Below are positions 36,128-45,000 of a DNA stretch of 64,000 bases, in pieces. Both the position numbers and the translations under genes were made by a program. Source of the stretch: Synoicihabitans lomoniglobus (GTDB lineage: Bacteria; Verrucomicrobiota; Verrucomicrobiia; Opitutales; Opitutaceae). Positions within the stretch are counted from its first letter, which is position 1; each line of letters begins with the position of its first letter. The stretch covers positions 3,963,501 through 4,027,500 of the forward strand of contig NZ_CP119075.1 of the NCBI RefSeq assembly GCF_029023725.1, in the 5' to 3' direction. The notes under the pieces were generated by a model, which searched no databases, had not been told where the DNA came from, and saw only the letters and a program-made list of their open reading frames with translations.

Positions 36128-38989
36128 TGTGCCGCGCCCAGGACCAAACGAGCCAAAATAGGTGCCTTGGTAACTGGCCAAAAGCACTTTCAGCATCGCA
36201 CTGCGCGAGGTTACCGCTCCCTCCGCATTGGTGACGGCGACCGAGTAAGCGCCTGCGGCGTCGGTCGTGATGGCGGGCAGACCAAGCGTGGTGGCGGTCG
36301 CCCCGGCGATGGGCACACCATTCTTGAGCCATTGGTAAACCGGCTCGGGAACACCGGTAGCCGTGACAGAAAATGAAACGTCCCGGCCTAGCGCAGAGAT
36401 TGCGTCGCGGGGTTGGGAAGTAATCGTTGGCACGGTATCCGTGGCGGACACGGTAACACGCACCCTGCTGCTGGTGACCGCTCCTTGCGAATTCGTGACC
36501 ACGACATCGTATGAACCGGCGGCGGTGAACTGAACATTGTTCAATGCCATGGTGCTTGCCGTGGCGCCATTGATCGCGGTGCCGTTTTTGCGCCATTGGT
36601 AGGAGGGCTCGGGACTTCCCGATGCCACGACGCTCAAGTTGGCGATGCTTCCCAACTTCACGCTGACGTCGCGAGGCTGAGTCCTGATGGTCGGAGCAGC
36701 CAAACGAGGAACGACGTCGAGTTGCACTCCGACCGTAACGATCGAGCTCACTTCATTGGTGACAACCACAGCATAGGAACCGGCGTCACCTAATGCGATA
36801 CCGGTCAAGGTCAGATTGGCCCCCGTCGCTCCCGCAATTTCCGCCCCGTCCTTGTGCCATTGATATGAGAACGGCGCGGTGCCGCCCGCAGTCACGCTGA
36901 AACTGAAGCTACCACCAACGTTAACGGACCCGCCGACCGGGGCCACCGTAATGCTAGCGGCACTACGCGTATCAGTAACGGTCAAGATTGCGGGAGTGCT
37001 GGTAACTTGGCCCTGACTATTGCTGACAACGACATCATAGATGGAGCCGGAATCCGCCAGAGTGACACTGGGCAGGGTAATGGCGGTGCCCACGCCACCG
37101 GATGCCAAAGGCACGCCATTCTTTCGCCATTGGTAGGAGGGGGCCGGCGAGCCACCCGCCGAAACGGAAAATGTTGCCGCACCACCGATCGCCACACTCT
37201 GGCTCGCCGGTTGGGCAGTGATCGACGGAGCGTAGTGAACCGCGAATATTTGTTTGAAGCTGGTAGTTGAGCCAAACTCGTTGGTGGCGACCACGTCGTA
37301 TTCCCCCGCATCGCTCACCTGCACGCTGTTGATTATGATGACCGGATCGGTTTCGCCGGGAATCGCCACACCATTCTTACGCCATTGCACCGTCGGGGCC
37401 GGGTTACCAGATACCGTTACTGAGAAGGAAACATTGTCGCCCACTGCCGCGGTGGTCGTCCCACCAAAAGAAATTCCGGTCACCACGGGTCCTTGGTTCA
37501 CCGTCAGCGTGGCAGTCGAACTCGTCACACTGCCAATGCTATTGGACACAACGACATCAAACTGGCTGCCATCATCCTCGATTGTGACATCCGTGAGCGA
37601 TAACGCGGCTCCGTTAGCCCCGGCAATGACGACCCCGTTCTTGCGCCATTGGTAATTCAAATCCGGGTGGCCCTCCGCCGTCACCGAAAAAGTCGCATTT
37701 CCGTGCGCACCTTGTGAGTAGTCGGTCGGCTGTTGGCTGATGCTCGGTGCCTGATTGACCGTGATTGTCGCATGGTCGCTGGTGCTGAATCCGTAGTCGC
37801 CCGAAGCCACGAGCGCATAGTCACCGGCATCGGCGAGCGAAACATTGTTCAACACCAAAGTGGCGCTGGTGGCTCCTTCAATGATCAGTCCATCCTTCGT
37901 CCAATAATAGGTATTTGGCGCGGGGACCGCATCGATAGTTGCACCCAAAGTGATCGTTTCACCGGCCAAGACCGTTTGGCTTTGAGGAGACGTCGTAAAA
38001 ATGGGCCGGTAATTGACCGTCAATACTGCGGGACCCGCTGTTCTGCTTCCCACCGAATTCGTCGCAATTAGCGAGTAACTTCCGGAGTCTGCCGGAGTGA
38101 CCGAAGCCAGGCTCAAGGTTGCTGAATTTTGACCCGTCAAAGCGTTCCCATCTTTATACCACTGATAACTTATAGGGGTGCTTCCCGACACTGATTCGGT
38201 AAAGGTCACATCGACCCCTTCGCCCACGGACTGCGCAACTAGCGTGCCGCTGAATTTTGGTAATTCCAGCACACTGAGAACGCCAGCTGCGCTGGTCACT
38301 GACCCGGCCGCATTGCTGATGACGACGGAGTAACTGCCGCCCGAAGCGCTGGAAACGCCACTCAAGCTATAACTCGAAGCCGTGGCTCCACTGATGGCTT
38401 GATCGCCAAAATACCATTGGTAGGTCTGGGGATAATTGCTGGTCGCTGTGACAGAAAAACTAGCGTTTTCTCCTGCTTGCACGGAGACGCTCGCCGGCTG
38501 AATGTTGATCACAGGCACGTCGGCCGAGTTCACCAAGGTAACCGAGGTAAAAGCCACCGTTTGAATAGATGACTCACCTTGAATCGTGTAGTAGATATTT
38601 CCAGACAACAGCTGATCGCCTGTGAGGCCCGAGGCATATTCCAGTGCCACCTTGAATGACGCGACACTTGCGGGACTCGTGATGTATGCAAACTCGGCCG
38701 TGCCCGTCGTGGGATTGGTTGGCGTCGCCTGTGGAACGGTGTCGGCACTGGTAGCCGCGCTTGACCCGACATAGGTAAAACCACTCGGCAGTAGAATATC
38801 GAGACCCAGCGTGGAGAGCTCCAGCCCCGTGTAATCAACCGACACCGATATGCTAATGGTTCCTCCCGTCGACTCGTAGTGAGGCGAGGTCACCTCAAGC
38901 GAACCGGTCACGGATTGAGCGGTGGCCGCACTGGCGCAAAGTGCCGCCCCTAGAATGAACGGAAAGGTTTTTTTCAGCATGCTGATCAT
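34700..38989 (-). CDS. giant secreted protein with cohesin-like N terminus and nine Ig-like domains (1429 aa)
   Basis: It has a signal peptide (KKTFPFILGAALCASAATAQ) followed by a ~130-residue cohesin-like sandwich ('ISISVSVDYTGLEL', 'DILLPSGFTYVG', 'LTGDQLLSGNIYYTIQG'). Nine Ig-like domains (~156-933) each carry 'YQWxxxGxxIxGA' and 'AGxYxVVxxNxxGxVTS' signatures. The beta-rich 'SYQGTYFGSFGPG' domain (~933-1163) and two paired terminal domains (~1163-1429) complete it. It lies 20 bases downstream of the dockerin-bearing giant on the same strand and 41 bases upstream of the third giant. A surface or matrix scaffold role is inferred. ATG 38980 is an alternative start. Confidence 0.8.
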   Translation of the reverse strand: MISMLKKTFPFILGAALCASAATAQSVTGSLEVTSPHYESTGGTISISVSVDYTGLELSTLGLDILLPSGFTYVGSSAATSADTVPQATPTNPTTGTAEFAYITSPASVASFKVALEYASGLTGDQLLSGNIYYTIQGESSIQTVAFTSVTLVNSADVPVINIQPASVSVQAGENASFSVTATSNYPQTYQWYFGDQAISGATASSYSLSGVSSASGGSYSVVISNAAGSVTSAAGVLSVLELPKFSGTLVAQSVGEGVDVTFTESVSGSTPISYQWYKDGNALTGQNSATLSLASVTPADSGSYSLIATNSVGSRTAGPAVLTVNYRPIFTTSPQSQTVLAGETITLGATIDAVPAPNTYYWTKDGLIIEGATSATLVLNNVSLADAGDYALVASGDYGFSTSDHATITVNQAPSISQQPTDYSQGAHGNATFSVTAEGHPDLNYQWRKNGVVIAGANGAALSLTDVTIEDDGSQFDVVVSNSIGSVTSSTATLTVNQGPVVTGISFGGTTTAAVGDNVSFSVTVSGNPAPTVQWRKNGVAIPGETDPVIIINSVQVSDAGEYDVVATNEFGSTTSFKQIFAVHYAPSITAQPASQSVAIGGAATFSVSAGGSPAPSYQWRKNGVPLASGGVGTAITLPSVTLADSGSIYDVVVSNSQGQVTSTPAILTVTDTRSAASITVAPVGGSVNVGGSFSFSVTAGGTAPFSYQWHKDGAEIAGATGANLTLTGIALGDAGSYAVVVTNEVSSIVTVGVQLDVVPRLAAPTIRTQPRDVSVKLGSIANLSVVASGSPEPSYQWRKNGTAINGATASTMALNNVQFTAAGSYDVVVTNSQGAVTSSRVRVTVSATDTVPTITSQPRDAISALGRDVSFSVTATGVPEPVYQWLKNGVPIAGATATTLGLPAITTDAAGAYSVAVTNAEGAVTSRSAMLKVLLASYQGTYFGSFGPGRGTFAIVVEADNTGFFLGFDEIANLYVSGTVTVADDGSFTLTSTTESTTAPASLGIRSPSRDLGDAILVGELPSTGRAEVVFAANIDSNGSVTGTVTGVAGLQMSAAREATGATSSVAGFYQASASGGDAVTYTIVSPAGQAIVMTKSSTGVDAGVGTASATGAVNVTTVKNNTVTATVSASSSTIAAAVTDSTGSSTSFNGGSASLIASQRLVNISSRARAGSGVYQTIAGLVITGEDSKSVLIRAVGPGLATFGVGGVLAAPKLDLFRGAEVIASNTGWDSGANSAEIAAAAGLAGAFALEAGSGDAALFETLAPGAYTAIAGGADGGEGVVLIEVYDLSTPSLGQKLFNIATRAAIGTGDETCVAGFVVSGTVPKRVLLRGVGPTLGGFGLSEAIADSQIKLFRGQEEIASNDDWGTSNAAAIAAAAQVTGAFALGEGSKDAAMVISLEPGAYTLQLSGVGGATGVGLIEVYEVP

Positions 38990-39009
38990 TTTTATAGTGT
39001 AGTTTAAAG

Positions 39010-42000
39010 TTAGATACTCGACTCGGGTTCGAAACCATCGACGGTGCCGTCGGCAGGACGATAAGCTCCGGTCCGCGATGTGCCTGAACGCGTATTATAA
39101 AGTTGAATCACGCGCAGCAGTTCGATGAGGGATACGCGTCCGTCGCGATTGGTGTCTCCGGTATGGTAGCGAGAAAGCACGGCAGCAGAGGAAGAGGTAT
39201 TATCCGGCGTGAAGCCGTCCACCGATCCTTCCGCAACCGCGTAACGCCCGGTGCGGGAGGTGCCAAATCGCGTGTTGTAGAGTTGAATGACGCGCAACAA
39301 TTCGACCAAACCGATCCGACGGTCGCCATTGGTATCGGCATCATGCAACGTGGGCGGTGTGATTACGGTGAGCGTAGCCGGAGCTGATTCGATAAAACCG
39401 TGCGAGTTGGCGATTCGGACCGTGTAGTTGCCGGAATCGGCCGCCTTTGCCGCGCTGAGGGCAAACGTGCCAGTGGTCGCGCCGTCCAATAGCTCGCCGT
39501 CGTGATACCATTGGTAGGCCAACGATCCCGCCCCCGCGGCAACGACCTCGAACCGCACCGCCTCATCAGCAGCCACGGTTTGGGACAAGGCGGGCATGAG
39601 CAACACCGGTGCCTCAGGTGGTGCCCGGCCGGACAAATCATAGACTTCGACCAGCGTGCGACCTCCCTCCGAAGATTGGGTGGTCGTGGTAGCCGTAAAG
39701 GCACCGGCCGGGAGAACAACCGTCACCGCTGCATCTGAACTGTCGGCCACCAGTGGTGAAGCTCCTGCGATCGCGAATGCGGTGCGCAAGTCCGCCGTGT
39801 CATCCCAGTCGTCGTTCTCCGCGATCGTGCTCATGGAACTGTTGTGAAGGGTTATGACGGGGTCGATCAGACTGGTATCGCCCAGCCCGAGTCCGGGGGC
39901 CACCGCGCGCACCAACAACCCGGCCTCAAAGCGGTCGACGACAAAACCAAGGGAAAGACCGCTTCCGCCATCGCGGGACAATACCCCCCCATGAACAATG
40001 CGACTCGATCCCGACGTCGCGCCGGCGTCGAAGAGCTCGACCAATCCCGTGCCCCCGGCTTCGTCAACCACCATGGCGACGTAGTTTCCTGCCGGTAATA
40101 GAGCGACCAATGCCGCGTCTTCACTGTCGGCGGCAAACGTGACCGCACCTACGGTCGCCGCCGTGTCGGCAACCAAAACACTGTTGGCCCAACCATCGTT
40201 TAGCATGACGATTTCGCCCGTTTCGTCCACCAACCTGATTCGCGGTTGCTGCATGGCGGAGTCAATTCCCAGTCCGCTCAAGGTCGGACCGATCGCTCTT
40301 AATAGCACTTGCTTCTCACCCAAACCTTCAATGCGAAACGGCAGGAACGCGACCTCGTCTGCGTCTAGCTCGAGATGCGCGCTCAAGGCGGCGATCACCC
40401 GCTCGAAGACGGCAACCTCCAGCGTGAAGGGATCACTCAAAACGTCGCCGGACGTGCCCGTGATCACCACATCGTAGCGACCTGCCTCGGCCAACGTGAG
40501 GTCCGCCAATCTAAGGGTCGGGGCGGTGGCACCCTCGATCGGCGTGCGATTGTGTCGCCATTGGTAAGTGAGCTCGCCGGAAGGAACATCCGTGACGGTC
40601 AGCTCAACGGACCCGCCCACTGGTCTCACTTCCACCACATCGGCCGCGGTGACGCGGGGCACGACTTCATCCGTCGCCCGCGTCATGAACACCGCCCCGG
40701 GAACGCTCAGCAAGAGGTCGCCGGCCTCGGTCAAACGCATTGCCGTCACTTGATCGTGCACCCCGGAAAGCTGCAGTGAATCGTCGATGGATAAATCGGG
40801 ATTCAGGCGGGTAATCGGCGATTCCAGAAACGCCTCCATCCAGAACGCGAAGGAATAATTCGCCACCAGAATGTCCCCGTCAGGCAACGCAGCAAATCGT
40901 GGGTCCGGTCCATTGCCGACCCACTCAAACCCAAAAGAATTCCCCACCGGAGTTTCCGCGAGAACCGAACCATCGTCCGCCAGTCGTTTGGTTTCTCGAA
41001 AACCAAACGCCCAGATACTCTCGTCCATCGCCAAACTCAATCCGATGACCGTCGAATTCCAATCGGCGTCATCGTGGAACGCCTCATCTACTATCCCCCT
41101 ATTGTCCCGCGAACGGAAACCGTCCGTCGATACGGTCACGTGATTACCATTCTGCAACACCACCCCTGCATAAAATGGAGTATCGGTGGTCGATTGATAC
41201 AGACCCGCCGATCTCGAACCGTCTTCGTTCAGATAAACTTCCCTCAAAAGTCCATTTTCGTAGGCAAAATACCACGAGCTGGCGATCAGTCCTCCCCTTG
41301 GAAGAGAAACAATGTCGATCAAGGAGGCGATCGAGAGCGTCGGATCGAGTGTAAACGACGGATTGAGCGCACCAGTCGCATCGAGTCGCATGATGCCGAA
41401 TGGTGCCGGGTTGCTCGACCCCTTCAGGTCGAACTGACCGTCTGATCGTCGACTGATTTTTTCGATTGATCCCTGCGGCCCGAACTCATCCCCGTAGACG
41501 CCCGCGAGGGTGCCGTCGGCGGCCAACCGCACAAGGTTGTAGCTGTCCGCGCCATTAACCTTGTCAAAGTCACCCGCCACGAGCCACTCCCCGTTGTCGA
41601 GCGGAGCGATGTCATAGGCGCGGCCGAGGCCGAGGGTGGCCAAACTCAGATTGAAAACATCGTTCGTCCCGCGCACCCAACGCTGCATGAACGGTTGGCC
41701 GTTGGTATAATTGACGCCCTTCATATACACCCGGCCTGAGGACGATGCGGACACCACGTCAATTTGGCTGCTATTCAATTCCAGCGGAGTCGCCATGACG
41801 GTCCCATTTTGGTCCAGCAGGGCCAACCCGTTCACCGCCACACCTTCCAAGTTCTGCATAAAACCCCAAACCAAAACCGTGCCGTCGGCCTGCGCGAACA
41901 TCCGGCGCGGAGCGCCATCGCCCTGCAAGCGCGAAAGCCGTGACCCATCTCCCGCCAGCACATCGACCGTCCCATTGCCGTTCGTGCTGATGCCGAGATA

Positions 42001-45000
42001 GAGCTTGTCCTCACCCATCTCGAGCAAGGGCTGGATCTCCGGGGAGGAAAAACCGTCCAAATCCAAGTTGGCGGCAAACTCCACATCGAGCGCGCCGTCC
42101 GCACCTAACCGCACGACAGGCTGCGAGGCGACGCCATTCACCATCGAAAAGGTTCCACCCACGAGGGCTCCGCCATCGACCAAAGCCAAAGGTAACTGCG
42201 GTATGGTGTCATAGTAACTGATGGCGAACGTGGTGTCCCAGTCCCCGTCCGGAGAGAGCCGCACCACCGCTGCCAACGGTCCCCCCGAGGTCGTCACCTG
42301 CAACAAGGCCACCACCACTAATTTTTGGTCGGCCGCCACCGCCACCGATCCAATGCTGAAATTGCCTATCTCATCGCTCAGCCCAACATCGACGGCAAAC
42401 GTCTCATCCAGTTCGCCGCTCGTGAGATCAAAACGCTTCAACCATTGTCGGGACTGACCTTCGATCGCACGCGGACGCGTCACGACAATCAGATGGTTGC
42501 CCCCTTGGATCGCGATGCTCGCGGATAAATCGGCCGCCTGCGAAGGAAGCAGATCGGGCGCTGTGAACGAAGCCATCACCTCGCCCGCCGCATTCAGCCG
42601 CGCGAGGTTCGGCGTAGCGTGTCCATTGATCTGGCTGAAACTCCCCACCACCAGCGCACCTCCGTCCGGCAAGGCGAAAAATCCAGTCAAGCTCGACGGG
42701 CCGCCCTCCAGGGCTACATGCCAGCGCGCGTCCGGCGTGATGGCGGTGGGCAATTTCGCCGGGAACACATGCAGGGAAAATGCCTCCGATACCTGCTCGC
42801 TCAACGACGGGCCGTCGCGGACCACGACCTCATAGCGGTCCGTATCCAAAAGACTGACACCCGGGAGCTGGAGGGTCGTTCCCGTTTCACCGGGCAGGTC
42901 AAAACCGTTACGCCGCCATTGATAGGTGGCATCGGTGGCGCCGGTCACGAGCGACACCGCGACCTCGTCCCCTACGGTCGCGACCAACGAAGCGGCTGAC
43001 AACGCAACCGTCGGCGGAACCCCCGCGCCAGCCAGTTCCACCGTCGCACTGCGCACACTGCCATGGTCGGACGTGACTTCGACCGAATATCCCCCGGCAT
43101 TCGACCAGTTGACACCATCGAGTTGAAGTTCGTCTGAAGTCGCGCCTGCGATGGGCTGCCCATCGTGGAGCCATTGATAGGTAAATGGCGGCGTTCCGGC
43201 CACGGTCACCGAGAAAGTAACATCGTCGCCACCACTCGCCGTCACGCCGATGGGCTGGTTGGCAATCGATGGGGGGACGGGCAGATCAATCACCGCGGCC
43301 ACTACCGTCAGGTCACCGTGATCGTTCGACACCGTGACCTCGTAGGTGCCGTTATCGGCGTGAGTAAGATCCCCGCGCGACAGCCGAGAACCCGTTTCAG
43401 ACGGAAGCAGGACGTCGTTTTTGTGCCACACATAGGTCAAGGGCTCGGCACCGGCCACCAGCACTCCCATGGTCACGGAACCACCCGCTACGGTCTCCGT
43501 TGACTGCACCGGCAACACCAATTCGGGCGCCAGCGTTGCGCTGGTATTCGCGAGGTCGAAAACTTCCCATAGCACCGTTCCGGTGGTGCTGATCGGCGTT
43601 TTTACCCGCCCCGTGTAGGCACCGGCGTCGAAGGTTCCGACTACCGCTGCATCCAAGCTGCCTCCCATCAAGGCCGACGCGCCAGCGTAACGAAATATGC
43701 CCTCCAAAGCGTCTTGATCGTCCCAGTTATCATTCGCAAGCAACGGAACATTTCCACTCGAACCCGAAGCCACCACATCGAGCGAGGGGTCCGCCAAACG
43801 ATGGTCCATCGGAACACCGGGACCAACCGCCCGCACCAGTAGATCACGGGAGCTTCCTTGCACCACAAATCCAACGTTCAGCGCGGCGGATCCCGTGCCC
43901 TGGGTGGCCAGCAACCCCATGTGAACCAAGCGCGCTGTCGGATCACTGCCATCAGCATCATAGCACTCGACCAACACCCGACCGGCTTCCGCACCGACCA
44001 CCTCAAGGATATAGCGCCCGGGCACGAGTTCCACCACGAGCGCGGCGTCCAGCGTGCCTTCCGACAAGCCAAATGCCCCGACTTGAAACGCAGCTAGTTG
44101 GATGGCGTTTTGATTACCCTCATCACTGCTCCAGTCGTCATTGCTAGCGATGAGCTCTCCTGACGGACGTAACACCCGCAAAACAGGGTCGGGCATGAAA
44201 CCATCAACGCCCAAAACTCCTAAGGTTGGTCCCACTGCTCGCATCAACATCGATTTGATTCCGGCCCCTTCGATCTTGAAGGGCACCAAAACGCGCTCAT
44301 CTGCCGCTGCAGTTACGACAGCAGAAATATTCTTCAGCACGCGCTGCTCCTCCATCGGCGCTGCAACTGAAACGACGGCCGATTCACTCACGACGCGCCC
44401 CGCTAGATTGGTGATCACCACATCATACAGCCCAGCATCATTGACGGTCGCCGCGTCCAGCGATAGTGTCGCTGCCGTCGCTCCCACAATGTCCCGACCA
44501 TTGCGCCGCCATTGGTAACTGAGCCCCCCCCCGGTGCCTTCGACTGAGACGGTCATACCACCTCCGACCGAGACGGATTGATCGGTGGGATCTACTTGGA
44601 TCGCAGGGTCTTCGACTGCCGTCAGAAAACCTCCAATCGTCGGGAAAACACCGCTGACAAACAAACGGCCATCGTCGCGCATACCCAAAGTCGTGGGTTC
44701 GCCGCCGATATGACTGGCCGCAAAGGTCTCATCACGGCTGCCATCCTCATTGAGGCGCACCAGATAGGGACTGTTAATCGTTCCCGCGACGGTCGTGAAG
44801 GAGCCGCTGAGCAGCATCTTCCCATCGGGTTGCACGAGCAGCTGCTGCGGGTGAGCGCCCAAGCTGGAAGTGGTTCCCAAAGCCAGATCACGGGTGCCAT
44901 CAGAATTGAACCGCGCAATGCCCGGGACTGGCGAACCGTCAACCGAGCTGAAGTTTCCCACCACGACCAACTTACCGGCAGCATCCAATGCGATGTCGTG

